From Chloroflexota bacterium (GTDB taxonomy: Bacteria > Chloroflexota > UBA11872 > UBA12225 > JAJDUF01): 64,000 nucleotides of DNA. This document shows, in pieces, positions 26,741 to 37,807 of this stretch; positions within the stretch are counted from its first letter, which is position 1; every line of letters begins with the position of its first letter. Position numbers and translations under genes: made by a program. The stretch is taken from positions 1 to 64,000 of the forward strand of contig JAJDUF010000007.1 in NCBI GenBank assembly GCA_022826725.1, read 5' to 3'. The notes beneath the pieces were generated by a model, which was given only the letters and a program-made list of their open reading frames with translations, made no database searches and was not told the origin of the DNA.

Positions 26741-28753
26741 ATGTTTAGGTTTCTGCGGGCACGATGGGCACTTCTAATCCTTGTCATCTCAATGGCGACG
26801 CTTACGTTGTCTTGCGACTTGGGTTCGACGGAGGAGACGAGGGACGTCGCCCCCGAAGCAACGGTCAGTACAGAAGTAACTCCGCGACCAGAGGCCGGCC
26901 CGGTGACCGCGGCTGGGCCGCCAGTCTATCAGATGGGACTCTTTGCAGAGCCGATAACCAGGAACTATTGGAACTACATCGGAGGACCGGGAGGCTCGGT
27001 CTGGACGGGATACGTGCTGGCCGGCTATGCCTCGACGCTGTACGGCTACTCGGATCAGCGTTTCGACTGGGTGCCCGTCGTCGCGGCGGACTTCCCGACG
27101 GACCTGAAGAAGGAGACGATTGACGGTACGGAGTATTGGACGACAGAAGTGCCGCTGAAGACCGGCATCCAGTGGAGCGACGGGGAGGAGCTAACGGCGG
27201 AGGACTTCGTGTTTACCGTGAATACGGTGCTCGACATGGAGTTGGGGTCCGGATGGGCGGAGGCCGTCAACTCGGTCTTCTTGGAGCGAGTGGAGGCGCT
27301 TGACAGCCACAAGCTGAAGGTGATCTTCAAGGCAGCCGACGAAGAGGGAAATCCGCAGACGCCTGGCCTGAGCGTCTGGCAGTTTGGGCTGGCGTTCATG
27401 CCCATCATGCCGGAGCACTACTGGACCTCCGTCGTGGAAGAGGCGAAGCAGGCTGACGACACCGCAAAGCGGATCGAGGCACTGTTTGCACATGTGCCGG
27501 AGGGAGAACCAACGCTCGACGGCTTTGCGTATCGCAAGTGGGAGCCGGGTGCATTTTTCGAGAACGAGGCCGTGGCGAACTACTACCAAAAGGGCACCGT
27601 CGTCACGCAATACGCGAACGGCGCGATCATGGAGGCCAGTGAGCGGCTTGGCTATACGAACACATACCTGGGCGAGGCCAGCGGAGAGAAGGTCTTGGAG
27701 TACGAAGTCGGGCCACACGTGGACAGCACGATTTTCAGCATCTACGGCAATCAGGATGCTGCGGTGCTAGCGCTGACCAACGGAGATATTGACTACCTGT
27801 TCAATCCCCTGGGACTGGAAAAGGGCTTCCAGGATCGAATTAGGAGTGCGGACGACCTGCAGATCGTCTCCAATGCTGACAACGGAGTGTTCTATCTCGG
27901 CTTCAACGTCCGCAAGGCGCCGATGAGCATCAAGGCGTTTAGGCAGGTTGTGGCGACGCTCATTGACAAGGAGTTCGTGGCGCAGTCCATTCTGCAAGAC
28001 GCGGCGATACCGATGTACGCCATGGTGCCGGAAGGAAACGCGGCCTGGCACAACTCCGGGGTGACTAAGTTCGGCCAAGGCATGACCAGAGGCGAGCGGA
28101 TAAAGCAGGCCGTGGCGCTCTTGAAGAGCGCCGGATTCACGTTTGAGCAAGAGCCGGAAGTTGGGGAGGACGGTAGCTTCGTCGCCAAGCCGGGCGAGGG
28201 CTTGAAGCTGCCGGATGGGACGGACGTGCCGACGCTGGAGTTGCTCGCGCCGAGCGCAGGCTACGATCCGCTGCGCGCGACCTTTGCTATCTGGGTGGAG
28301 CGCTGGCTGAACGACATCGGGATTCCGGTGCGGGCCAATCTGGCTGGTTTTAATGTGATTGTGGCCAAGCTGTTCAGCGATACGGTCGCTGAGGACCTCG
28401 ACATGTGGATATTGGGTTGGAGCTTAGGCATCTTCCCGGATCACCTGGAGAGCTTCTTCCACAGTCGCAACGCCCCGGAGAATCAAGAGGGTGGCAATAA
28501 CTGGGGCGGCTATGCGAACCCGGAGTTCGATACATTGGCCTTTGGGCTGCTGTCGGAGACAACTATCGAGGGAGCGCTGGAGAAGGCGCTGAAATTGCAG
28601 GAGTTCCTTGCGGATGATCTGCCGTACGTGCCTTTGTTTACCATTCCCAAGCTCGACGCCTACAGGCCCTCGAGGGTGGAGTTTCCCTACACGACAGTTC
28701 TCGGTGGTTTAGAGGGACTGGGTGGAATGCAGCAGGTAGCGCACATCAAGTGA
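26741..28753 (+). CDS. peptide/nickel ABC transporter substrate-binding lipoprotein
   Basis: The 670-residue protein is a family 5 extracellular solute-binding protein. A signal peptide ends in the lipobox TLSC, followed by a Thr/Glu-rich linker and the SBP_bac_5 fold (LKTGIQWSDGEELTAEDFVFT, GNQDAAVLALTNGDIDY, NADNGVFYLGFNVRKAPM, SWGWSL-like DMWILGWSLGIFPD). It delivers oligopeptides or similar ligands to the permeases encoded next. The ATG at 26741 has GGAGGG upstream; the frame is open 53 codons earlier, but the signal peptide fixes the start. Confidence 0.9.
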   Translation: MFRFLRARWALLILVISMATLTLSCDLGSTEETRDVAPEATVSTEVTPRPEAGPVTAAGPPVYQMGLFAEPITRNYWNYIGGPGGSVWTGYVLAGYASTLYGYSDQRFDWVPVVAADFPTDLKKETIDGTEYWTTEVPLKTGIQWSDGEELTAEDFVFTVNTVLDMELGSGWAEAVNSVFLERVEALDSHKLKVIFKAADEEGNPQTPGLSVWQFGLAFMPIMPEHYWTSVVEEAKQADDTAKRIEALFAHVPEGEPTLDGFAYRKWEPGAFFENEAVANYYQKGTVVTQYANGAIMEASERLGYTNTYLGEASGEKVLEYEVGPHVDSTIFSIYGNQDAAVLALTNGDIDYLFNPLGLEKGFQDRIRSADDLQIVSNADNGVFYLGFNVRKAPMSIKAFRQVVATLIDKEFVAQSILQDAAIPMYAMVPEGNAAWHNSGVTKFGQGMTRGERIKQAVALLKSAGFTFEQEPEVGEDGSFVAKPGEGLKLPDGTDVPTLELLAPSAGYDPLRATFAIWVERWLNDIGIPVRANLAGFNVIVAKLFSDTVAEDLDMWILGWSLGIFPDHLESFFHSRNAPENQEGGNNWGGYANPEFDTLAFGLLSETTIEGALEKALKLQEFLADDLPYVPLFTIPKLDAYRPSRVEFPYTTVLGGLEGLGGMQQVAHIK

Positions 28754-28781
28754 GATGGGCGCCCGGCCTGGCGCCGGACAT

Positions 28782-28810
28782 GCCCGTGTGGGAGTGATCC
28801 CTGCACGGGC
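28782..28810 (+). promoter_or_regulatory. stable hairpin between binding-protein and permease genes
   Basis: GCCCGTG pairs with CACGGGC, with an inner GGGA/TCCC helix and a GTGA loop. There is no U-tract after it, so it is more likely an mRNA 3'-end stabiliser or attenuator that raises binding-protein over permease expression than a full terminator. Confidence 0.5.
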
Positions 28811-28829
28811 CTAGTCAACGAACAGCGAG

Positions 28830-29978
28830 ATGGCCGCCTATCTGCTGAAGAGGGTAATCCAGATACTGCTGACTCTCTTCGTCTTCTTGTCCATCGTGTT
28901 TTTTCTGGTGAATGCCCAACCGGGGGACATAAGCAACGTCTACGCGCTTAATCCCGATCTGCCACCAGAGACGCGCGAGAAGCTCAGGGAACTCTTCGGG
29001 GTGAACCAGCCCCTCTGGAAGCAGTATCTGGTCTATCTCAGGAACGTGGTCACCGGCAACTTCGGCATCTCGTTCAGCCTGTATCCGCGGACCGTGGCCG
29101 ATGTCATTGCAGAGCGTCTGCCGCGCACCCTCGTGCTGTTTATGACCGCGACCGTGCTCTCCTTTTATCTGGGGTTCGTGCTGGGCAAGATCATCGCCTG
29201 GCGCCGGGGTGGGTGGACCGAATACGCCACGACGCTCGGCGGCGTCACGCTCTACACGGTGTTCACGCCCTGGTTTGCCCTGATGATGATCTGGCTCTTT
29301 GCGTTCAAGGCCGGGTGGTTTCCGATCGGTAAGTTCCTCGACCCGGTGGTATGGCAGGATGCGCCGACCGATGCGAATACGGTATTCAACCGCATGTTAC
29401 TCACGGTGATCGTGTTGTCGGGCATTGTGTTTGCCGTCTTCATCGTCACGACCAAGCGGCGGGTGAGCGGCGCGGGGTATATCCGGCTTGGTAGCGTGGC
29501 CATATCCGCCGCGGTGCTGGTGGGGGTGTGGCTGGCCTCGGGCACCGGGTATCTCGCCTGGGACATCGCCAAGCATATGGTCCTGCCGATAGCGACCTTG
29601 ACCCTGATTAGCTTTGCCGGCACGATGCTGCTGACGCGCAACAGCATGTTGGAGACGATGCGCGAGGACTATGTGCTGGCGGCCCGCGCCAAGGGCCTGC
29701 CGGAGAAGGACGTGCGGGATCGGCACGTGGCGCGCAACGCCCTGCTGCCGGTGGTGACCAGTTTCGTATTCAGCCTGGCGTTCGCCGTTGATGGCGGCAT
29801 CATCATCGAGTCCGTGTTTTCGTGGCCCGGCATGGGACAGACGCTGGTGGCGGCAGCCACGACGGAGGACGTGCCGCTGGCGGTTGGGGCCTTCGTGTTC
29901 GTGGGCATTTTCGTGCTGGTGGCGCATCTACTGGCAGACGTGCTCTACGTGTACCTGGACCCGAGGATCAGATACTGA
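28830..29978 (+). CDS. peptide ABC transporter permease (DppB/OppB type)
   Basis: The 382-residue protein has an N-terminal membrane helix (IQILLTLFVFLSIVFFLV), a periplasmic region with GVNQPLWKQYLVYL, five further helices, and the EAA-type loop AARAKGLPEKDVRDRHVARN that contacts the ATPases. It is longer than typical DppB (about 340) because of an insert around residues 185-235 with two extra hydrophobic stretches. It overlaps the next permease gene as TGATG, indicating translational coupling. Confidence 0.92.
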   Translation: MAAYLLKRVIQILLTLFVFLSIVFFLVNAQPGDISNVYALNPDLPPETREKLRELFGVNQPLWKQYLVYLRNVVTGNFGISFSLYPRTVADVIAERLPRTLVLFMTATVLSFYLGFVLGKIIAWRRGGWTEYATTLGGVTLYTVFTPWFALMMIWLFAFKAGWFPIGKFLDPVVWQDAPTDANTVFNRMLLTVIVLSGIVFAVFIVTTKRRVSGAGYIRLGSVAISAAVLVGVWLASGTGYLAWDIAKHMVLPIATLTLISFAGTMLLTRNSMLETMREDYVLAARAKGLPEKDVRDRHVARNALLPVVTSFVFSLAFAVDGGIIIESVFSWPGMGQTLVAAATTEDVPLAVGAFVFVGIFVLVAHLLADVLYVYLDPRIRY

Positions 29979-30928
29979 TGGCTGTCGCAGCCGCTTCGCA
30001 ATCGGCGACTCCAGCGCTCTGGAGGATGCGTCTCACGTTGGCGGCGCGCAGCGTGAGAGAGAACTGGTCCATGTTTGTCGGAACGCGCATTGGGGTGCTC
30101 GGTCTGGCCATCATCGTTTTCTATCTGCTGCTCGCTGCGGCCCACCCCATTCTGATGAACACCGTCTGGGAGCCGCGGATTTACGATCCGGTCGTAGGCT
30201 ATGCGTTTGACGAGGCGCGCCAGCCGGCACCGCCCAGCCTGCGCCACCCGCTCGGAACCGATCCGCTGGGCAGAGACATCCTCAGCCAACTGATGTTTAG
30301 TGCCCGGTCGGAGTTCATGCTGGGGCTGCTGGCGGCCGTAGTGACGGTTACTATCGGGACGACGGTGGGGGCGGTTACGGCCTATTTCGGCGGAATCGTG
30401 GATACCATCCTGATGCGGCTCGCCGACATCATGATTATGCTGCCGGGGATCAGCGTACTCATCGTTCTGAGCGCAACGATCGGGGTCGAACACTTCGAAC
30501 TGGCTTTGATTATCGGCATCCTATCGGGATTTGGCGGCGCGGGAGTGCTGCTGAAATCGCAGGCGCTGGGGGTGGTGGTCAAGCCGTATATCGAGGCGGC
30601 CCGGGCGGCGGGTGGTGGGCCGGTCCACATCATCTTCGTCCACATTGTCCCGAACCTGTTGCCGCTGTCCTTCCTGTACATGATGTTCACCGTGACCGGC
30701 GCGATCTTCTCGGAAGCGGTGTTGAGCTTCTTGGGTCTCTTGGACATACGGATGAGCTGGGGGCTGATGATCCACACGACGGAGTCGGCCGGCTACCTCT
30801 TGCAGGTCGGTGAGTTCTGGTGGCTGATCTTCCCGGCAAGTCTCTCGATTACGCTGCTGTGCTCGTCGTTCTATCTCGTCGGGAGGTCGCTGGACGAGGT
30901 CATCAACCCGCGGCTGAGGCGCGCATGA
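29978..30928 (+). CDS. peptide ABC transporter permease (DppC/OppC type)
   Basis: The 316-residue protein shows a DppC pattern: HPLGTDPLGRDILSQLMFSAR, AAVVTVTIGTTVGAVTAYFGG and the ARAAGGGPVHIIFVHIVPN EAA loop. Its ATG shares bases with the dppB-type stop (TGATG), so this start is fixed by coupling even though the frame is open further upstream. It forms the translocation pore with the previous gene product. Confidence 0.92.
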   Translation: MAVAAASQSATPALWRMRLTLAARSVRENWSMFVGTRIGVLGLAIIVFYLLLAAAHPILMNTVWEPRIYDPVVGYAFDEARQPAPPSLRHPLGTDPLGRDILSQLMFSARSEFMLGLLAAVVTVTIGTTVGAVTAYFGGIVDTILMRLADIMIMLPGISVLIVLSATIGVEHFELALIIGILSGFGGAGVLLKSQALGVVVKPYIEAARAAGGGPVHIIFVHIVPNLLPLSFLYMMFTVTGAIFSEAVLSFLGLLDIRMSWGLMIHTTESAGYLLQVGEFWWLIFPASLSITLLCSSFYLVGRSLDEVINPRLRRA

Positions 30929-31890
30929 GCGAACAACCGGTGCTGGAGGTCGAAGACCTGACCATGCACTACACCACGCGAGCCGGCACCGTGCGGGCGG
31001 TTGACGGTGTTTCGTTTTCCGTGGCCAGAGGGCAGGCGCTCGGGCTAGTGGGCGAGTCGGGCTGTGGGAAATCATCCATCGCGCTGACGCTGCTCAAGCT
31101 GCTGCCGGAGAATGCTCGGATCGTCGGCGGCAAGGTGTTGATAGACGGGACTGACATCGTGCCGCTCTCCGAGGAGGAGCTGCGGGCGTATCGGTGGGAT
31201 CGGATCTCCATGGTCTTCCAGGCTGCGATGAACTCGCTCAATCCGGTGTATCGAGTCGGCGAGCAAATCATCGAGGCCCTGGAACTCCACGTCGCCTCCG
31301 CCCGCGAGGAGTCTCTTGAGCGCGTGCGGCAGTTGTACGACCTCGTGGGCCTCGACCCCGGCTTCATCTCGCGCTATCCGCACGAATACAGCGGTGGCAT
31401 GAAGCAGCGGGCGATCATTGCCATGGCGCTGGCGTGCGAACCCGATCTCATCATCGCCGACGAGCCGACCACCGCCCTGGACGTGATCGTGCAAGACCGT
31501 ATTTTGCGCGAGATGCGGAACATTCAGGCCGCACTCGCTATGAGCATGATCTACATCTCGCACGACATGGCCGTCATTGCCGAGGTCAGCGATGTCGTCG
31601 GCATTATGTACGCCGGCAAGATCGTGGAGATGGGCGGGACTACGGAAGTCTTCAAGCATCCCATCCACCCGTATACGCGGGCGCTGATGTCGGCGTTTCC
31701 GAGCGTGACGGGCGAGCGGCACGAGTTGATGATGCTGGCAGGCGAGCCGCCGAACCTACTGGACCCGCCGCCCGGCTGCCGCTTCCACCCGCGCTGTCCG
31801 TATGCGACGGACGAGTGCCGGACGGAGGAGCCGCCAACGGTGCGGCGCGGAGAGCATTGGGCGACCTGCTGGAACCCGCCGGAGGCGTAG
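30925..31890 (+). CDS. peptide ABC transporter ATP-binding protein (DppD/OppD type)
   Basis: The 321-residue ATPase has Walker A GESGCGKSS, Q-loop MVFQAAMNSLNPV, signature YSGGMKQRA, Walker B LIIADEPTTALD and H-loop YISHDM. The C-terminal CRFHPRCPYA cysteine motif is typical of Opp/Dpp ATPases. Its ATGA overlaps the dppC-type stop. It pairs with the next ATPase to drive peptide import. Confidence 0.93.
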   Translation: MSEQPVLEVEDLTMHYTTRAGTVRAVDGVSFSVARGQALGLVGESGCGKSSIALTLLKLLPENARIVGGKVLIDGTDIVPLSEEELRAYRWDRISMVFQAAMNSLNPVYRVGEQIIEALELHVASAREESLERVRQLYDLVGLDPGFISRYPHEYSGGMKQRAIIAMALACEPDLIIADEPTTALDVIVQDRILREMRNIQAALAMSMIYISHDMAVIAEVSDVVGIMYAGKIVEMGGTTEVFKHPIHPYTRALMSAFPSVTGERHELMMLAGEPPNLLDPPPGCRFHPRCPYATDECRTEEPPTVRRGEHWATCWNPPEA

Positions 31891-31894
31891 GGAG

Positions 31895-32917
31895 ATGATC
31901 GAGACTGCTCGGCCCGCGGCGTCCGCCGAGGCAGGCCCGCTGCTCAAGATCAAGGGGCTGCGGAAGCACTTTCCGGTGTCCACAAGCTGGTTTCGGCGCA
32001 GCCGGAGTTTCGTTCACGCCGTGGACGGAATCTCGTTCGAACTGGCGCAAGGCGAGAGCTTTGGGCTGGTGGGGGAGTCCGGGTGCGGCAAGACGACTAC
32101 CGGGAAGCTGCTGATCCGCCTGACGGACCCAACCGACGGTCATATCATCTTCGACGACGGTACCGGCGCGCCGACGGACATTGCGACGCTGAAGGGGAAG
32201 TCGTTGAAGGCCTTCAGAAGGAAGGCGCAGATGATTTTCCAGGACCCCTACGAGTCCATGAACCCCCGGCGGACGATTTTCGATACCGTCGCCGAGCCGC
32301 TACAAGTGCAGAAGATCGGCAGCCCGCTGGAGCGGCTGGACTGGGTTTCGCGGATGCTGGAGCTTGTGGGGTTGACGCCGCCGCGCACGTTTCTCTTCCG
32401 GTATCCGCACGAGCTGTCCGGTGGCCAGCGGCAGCGGGTGGCAATTGCCAGGGCGCTGGTGGTCGAGCCGACCTTCGTCGTTGCCGACGAGCCGACCTCA
32501 ATGCTGGACGTTTCGATCCGGACCGGTGTGATGTCCCTCATGGAGGAACTGGCCGACCGCTTGGGGATCAGCTATCTGTATATCACGCACGACCTGGCGG
32601 TGGCGCGGTACATGTGCAGCCGGATTGCGGTGATGTATCTGGGGAAGATCGTCGAGGTCGGCGAGACGGAGGCACTCCTGAGGCACCCGCAGCATCCCTA
32701 TACGCAGGCGCTGCTGTCGGCGGTGCCGGTTCCCGATCCGACGGTCACGCGCCCGCCGGTGCGGATCGCGGGCGGCGTGTCGCTGCCGGTAGATCCGCCG
32801 GCGCGGTGCCGCTTCTACGACCGCTGCCCGCTGGCCGATGAATTCTGTCGCACGCACGATCAGCCGCCACTGGAGGACAAGGGTGGCGGCCAATTCGTCG
32901 CGTGTTACAAGGTCTAG
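31895..32917 (+). CDS. peptide ABC transporter ATP-binding protein (DppF/OppF type)
   Basis: The 340-residue ATPase has Walker A GESGCGKTT, Q-loop MIFQDPYESMNPR, signature LSGGQRQRVA, Walker B FVVADEPTSMLD, YITHDL and the C-terminal CRFYDRCPLA motif. The ATG lies 4 nt after the OppD-type stop, with GGGAG overlapping that junction. It completes a five-gene importer operon. Confidence 0.93.
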   Translation: MIETARPAASAEAGPLLKIKGLRKHFPVSTSWFRRSRSFVHAVDGISFELAQGESFGLVGESGCGKTTTGKLLIRLTDPTDGHIIFDDGTGAPTDIATLKGKSLKAFRRKAQMIFQDPYESMNPRRTIFDTVAEPLQVQKIGSPLERLDWVSRMLELVGLTPPRTFLFRYPHELSGGQRQRVAIARALVVEPTFVVADEPTSMLDVSIRTGVMSLMEELADRLGISYLYITHDLAVARYMCSRIAVMYLGKIVEVGETEALLRHPQHPYTQALLSAVPVPDPTVTRPPVRIAGGVSLPVDPPARCRFYDRCPLADEFCRTHDQPPLEDKGGGQFVACYKV

Positions 32918-32945
32918 CGTGCCTCGGAAGAGGCGGGTGATGGGG

Positions 32946-32951
32946 TATAGT
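32946..32951 (+). promoter_or_regulatory. candidate -10 box of the ATP-grasp gene
   Basis: TATAGT lies 61 nt before the ATP-grasp ATG; no -35 stands out. Confidence 0.3.
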
Positions 32952-33011
32952 GAGCGGCGAATGTGGCACAGTGCGTTGCATGCGCCGTCGCTGGTTCGGT
33001 GAGTTGCTGCT

Positions 33012-34445
33012 ATGGATTTCGATGCCTACGATCTTGACGGCGACATCTACGACGAGATGTTCTTGTCGGGTGGCACGCCACGCGAGCAGAGCCGGCAGCT
33101 CTACGAGACCTTGTGCCGGCTCTCTGCCGAGGAGCTGGGCACTATCCAGGAGCGGGTGACGCGCTCATTCTCGAACGAGGGCATCACCTTCACCGTCTAC
33201 GGTGACGACGAGGCGGACGAGCGGATCATTCCGATTGACTGTGTGCCTCGCGTGCTCTCGGGCGCCGAGTGGCGGCAGCTTGAGGCCGGCCTAACGCAGC
33301 GGCTCAAGGCGCTGAATCTCTTCTTGGAAGATGTCTACGGTGAAGCGCGCATCGTTGCCGACGGCGTGATTCCGGTGGACGTGGTGCGGGGCTGTCCCCA
33401 ATACCGTATCGAGATGCGGGGCTTCTCGGCGCCGCACGGTACGTGGGTGGGCGTTTGCGGCACCGATCTGGTGCGTACCAACGACGGGTTCATGGTGCTG
33501 GAGGACAACCTGCGGGTTCCTTCCGGCGTCTCCTACATGCTGGCCAACCGGAAAGCAGTCAAGGCGAGCCTGCGCCGCCTGTATCGCAGTTCGCGGGTGC
33601 AGGAGGTGGAGCATTACGGGCGGATATTGTTGGAGACGCTGCGTGAGCTGGCGCCGGAGGGGCGGGAAGATCCGTGTATTGCCCTGCTGACACCCGGGGT
33701 ATATAACTCCGCCTTCTACGAGCACATGTTCCTGGCCGGCGAGCTGGGCGCGGAACTGGTGGAGGGCCGTGACCTGCTGGTCAACGACGGCTTTGTCTAC
33801 ATGCGTACTACCACGGGACTGCGGCGCGTGGACGTGATCTACCGGCGGGTAGACGACGACTTTCTCGATCCGCTGGTGTTCCGTCCGGACTCGCTGCTCG
33901 GCGTGCCGGGGCTGTTGCACGCCTACAAACGCGGCAACGTGGCGCTCGTGAACGCGCCCGGCACGGGGGTTGCGGACGACAAGAGCGTGTACGCCTACGT
34001 GCCGGACATGATTCGCTACTATTTGAGCGCCGAGCCGCTCCTGGCCAATGTCGAAACCCACCTTTGCCGCCGGCCGGAGGGCCTGGAGTACACGCTCGAT
34101 AATCTGGAGCGGCTGGTGGTCAAGCGGGTGGGTGAATCGGGGGGCTATGGGATGCTGGTCGGGCCTCATGCCACACCCCAGGAGCGTGAGGAGTATGCCA
34201 AACAGGTGCGCGCCGACCCGGCCGACTTCATCTCGCAGCCGACGCTTGCGCTCTCCCGCGCGCCCTGCCTGACTGAGGGCCGCTTCGAGCCGCGGCACGT
34301 GGACCTGCGCCCGTTCGTGTTGCACGGCCGCGAGACCCGCATCGTGCCCGGGGCATTCTGCCGCGTTGCACTGCGCCGGGGTAGCTTGGTGGTGAACTCC
34401 AGCCAGGGCGGGGGTGGCAAAGATCTCTGGATACTGGCAGACTGA
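33012..34445 (+). CDS. circularly permuted type-2 ATP-grasp protein
   Basis: The 477-residue protein belongs to the DUF404/DUF407 circularly permuted ATP-grasp family: FTVYGDDEADERIIPIDCVP, FLEDVYGEARIVADGVIP, NDGFMVLEDNLRVPSGVSYM, and VVKRVGESGGYGMLVG as the ATP-binding segment. Such proteins usually sit next to alpha-E and transglutaminase genes in a cassette proposed to build or modify a peptide-like product. The chemistry is not known. Here the cassette continues at 35934 and 36937, interrupted by an ammonium transporter gene. Confidence 0.9.
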   Translation: MDFDAYDLDGDIYDEMFLSGGTPREQSRQLYETLCRLSAEELGTIQERVTRSFSNEGITFTVYGDDEADERIIPIDCVPRVLSGAEWRQLEAGLTQRLKALNLFLEDVYGEARIVADGVIPVDVVRGCPQYRIEMRGFSAPHGTWVGVCGTDLVRTNDGFMVLEDNLRVPSGVSYMLANRKAVKASLRRLYRSSRVQEVEHYGRILLETLRELAPEGREDPCIALLTPGVYNSAFYEHMFLAGELGAELVEGRDLLVNDGFVYMRTTTGLRRVDVIYRRVDDDFLDPLVFRPDSLLGVPGLLHAYKRGNVALVNAPGTGVADDKSVYAYVPDMIRYYLSAEPLLANVETHLCRRPEGLEYTLDNLERLVVKRVGESGGYGMLVGPHATPQEREEYAKQVRADPADFISQPTLALSRAPCLTEGRFEPRHVDLRPFVLHGRETRIVPGAFCRVALRRGSLVVNSSQGGGGKDLWILAD

Positions 34446-34476
34446 GCGGCGTCATTTCGAGGAGGGGAGAAGGGGA

Positions 34477-35877
<1,401 letters not shown>

Positions 35878-35933
35878 GGGCCGCGAGTGCCACTGCCGTC
35901 TCGGCGGACACTGCAAGATACTGACTAGGCTCC

Positions 35934-36920
35934 ATGCTTTCGCGTAGCGCACAGGGCCTCTACTGGCTAGGCCGTTACTTGGAGCGGACCGGGCACCTCT
36001 GCCGCGTGCTGCGCTTGCAGACGGAGGCGCTTGTGGACCGGCCGCTCCGGGAGGTTCATTTCGGCTGGAGCCGCATCTATAGCAGCGTGAACCGGCAGCC
36101 GCCCGTGGGCCGTCTTGAACTACACGGCAACGACGATCACGACTTGGGCGATGAGTTCACGCTGGCGGATTCCTACACCCTCGCCGACGACCTCACGTTC
36201 GAGCGCACCAACCCGGCTTCGGTATGGAGTTGTTTGGCGCTCGGTCGGGAGAATGCCCGCCAGGTGCGCCACTGCATCAGTGCGGAGATGTGGACCGCAC
36301 TCAACCTGTCGTACCTGCGGATACAGAAGCTCGCCATCCAAGACATCTGGGCCGCCTCGCCGGAGAGCTTCTATGCGGAAACGGCGGCGGAGATTGACAC
36401 CTTCGCGGGCGTGGCCGCGGCGACCATGTACCGCGACGACGGCTGGCGCTTCATGCAACTGGGGCGGTGCATCGAGCGTGCCCAACTCGTGGTCGCCCTG
36501 CTCCTAGCCCAGCTCGCCAGCGATTCGCTGGCGGAGGAGCACTCCGACGCAGACTGGACCAGCCTGTTGCGTGCCTACCATGCGTTCGAGGTCTACAGCC
36601 GCCGCTATAGCGTGGAAGTGCAGCCGGGCCAGGTGTTGGACCTGCTGGCTACGGACCCGCTGCTCTCCGGCTCGCTCTGCCGCTCGATTGACATGGCGGC
36701 GGAGGAGCTTACCGCCATCGGTCCGGGACCGAATGACCGTTCCAGCGGGGCAACGCAGCGCTTGGCCAGTCGCCTGGGTGCCTTGATCCATTACGATTGG
36801 CCGGATCGGGAAGACCACGAGGGGCTGTTGCGGGAGGTGGACGAGCACTGCCGGGAGCTACACCGGCTGGTGACCGTCACCTATTTCGACTACCCGATTG
36901 AGGACTTTCCCCAACACTGA
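35934..36920 (+). CDS. alpha-E domain protein
   Basis: The 328-residue protein begins MLSRSAQGLYWLGRYLERTGHLCR, the conserved start of alpha-E (DUF403) proteins, and is helical throughout, with a WRFMQLGRCIERAQLV second repeat. It is the standard partner of the circularly permuted ATP-grasp protein, here 1.5 kb upstream on the same strand. Its function is unknown. It ends 16 nt before the transglutaminase start. Confidence 0.9.
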   Translation: MLSRSAQGLYWLGRYLERTGHLCRVLRLQTEALVDRPLREVHFGWSRIYSSVNRQPPVGRLELHGNDDHDLGDEFTLADSYTLADDLTFERTNPASVWSCLALGRENARQVRHCISAEMWTALNLSYLRIQKLAIQDIWAASPESFYAETAAEIDTFAGVAAATMYRDDGWRFMQLGRCIERAQLVVALLLAQLASDSLAEEHSDADWTSLLRAYHAFEVYSRRYSVEVQPGQVLDLLATDPLLSGSLCRSIDMAAEELTAIGPGPNDRSSGATQRLASRLGALIHYDWPDREDHEGLLREVDEHCRELHRLVTVTYFDYPIEDFPQH

Positions 36921-36936
36921 TCCCAGGGGCGGTTCG

Positions 36937-37788
36937 GTGCGCTACGAGATCGAGCACGTCTCGCGCTATCTCTACACGGCGCCGGTGCAGCGCTGCGTGA
37001 TGTCGCTCTGTCTCCAGCCGCGCGATGACCGAGGTCAACGGCTGCTGCATTTCGAGGTCTCGACGGCCCCCCCGGCGCCCCTGAGCTACGAGACAGACGC
37101 TTTCGGCAACACGAAACACGTCCTCAACGTCCATCGGGAGCACGAGGTGCTGGAGATCACGACCCGCTGCACGGTCGAAACGGCACTGCCAGCCACGCTC
37201 CCGGTTTCCCTGGGCGCCGACGCCTGGGAAGAGCTGCGCTCGTGGGGGCAATCGCTCACGCACTGGGACTTAATGCACGCGAGCGCGTTGGCGCGGCCCT
37301 CGGCGGCGCTCACGAGCTTTGTGGACGGGCTGGGTCTCAAGCCGGCCGGCGATCCGTTGGCGGCCCTGCGGCGGCTTTCGGATACGCTCCACCGCAGCTT
37401 CGAGTACGTCCCGGGGGTCACGTCGGCGGTCTCGCCAATCGAGCACATCCTCGAAACCGGCCGGGGGGTCTGCCAGGACTACGCGCACGTCATGATCGCC
37501 ATTGCGCGTTCCTGGGGCGTGCCGGCGCGCTACGTCTCCGGCTACATGTACGTCGCGCACCAGACGCCGGGAACGGCCACCCACGCTTGGGTCGAATGCC
37601 GGTTGCCGGACCTCGGCTGGATTGGGTTCGATCCCACCAACCGGCGTCTGGCCGACGAGCGGTACGTGCGGATTGCGGTGGGGCGCGACTACCAAGACGT
37701 AGCGCCGACGCGCGGCGTCCTGCTGGGCGGCGGAGAAAGCCGGCTGGAGGTTGGCGTGCGGATGCAACCGCTGGCGGGTTGGACCTAA
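36937..37788 (+). CDS. transglutaminase-like cysteine protease family protein
   Basis: The 283-residue protein has an N-terminal immunoglobulin-like part (VRYEIEHVSRYLY) and a transglutaminase core with catalytic Cys179 (GRGVCQDYAH), His216 (ATHAWVE) and Asp232 (GFDPTN). The start is the GTG at 36937 with AGGGGCGG upstream; the frame is open 13 codons earlier inside the alpha-E gene. With the ATP-grasp and alpha-E genes it completes the three-part cassette. Confidence 0.9.
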   Translation: MRYEIEHVSRYLYTAPVQRCVMSLCLQPRDDRGQRLLHFEVSTAPPAPLSYETDAFGNTKHVLNVHREHEVLEITTRCTVETALPATLPVSLGADAWEELRSWGQSLTHWDLMHASALARPSAALTSFVDGLGLKPAGDPLAALRRLSDTLHRSFEYVPGVTSAVSPIEHILETGRGVCQDYAHVMIAIARSWGVPARYVSGYMYVAHQTPGTATHAWVECRLPDLGWIGFDPTNRRLADERYVRIAVGRDYQDVAPTRGVLLGGGESRLEVGVRMQPLAGWT

Positions 37789-37807
37789 CTCCCGGCCTCT
37801 TCCCGCC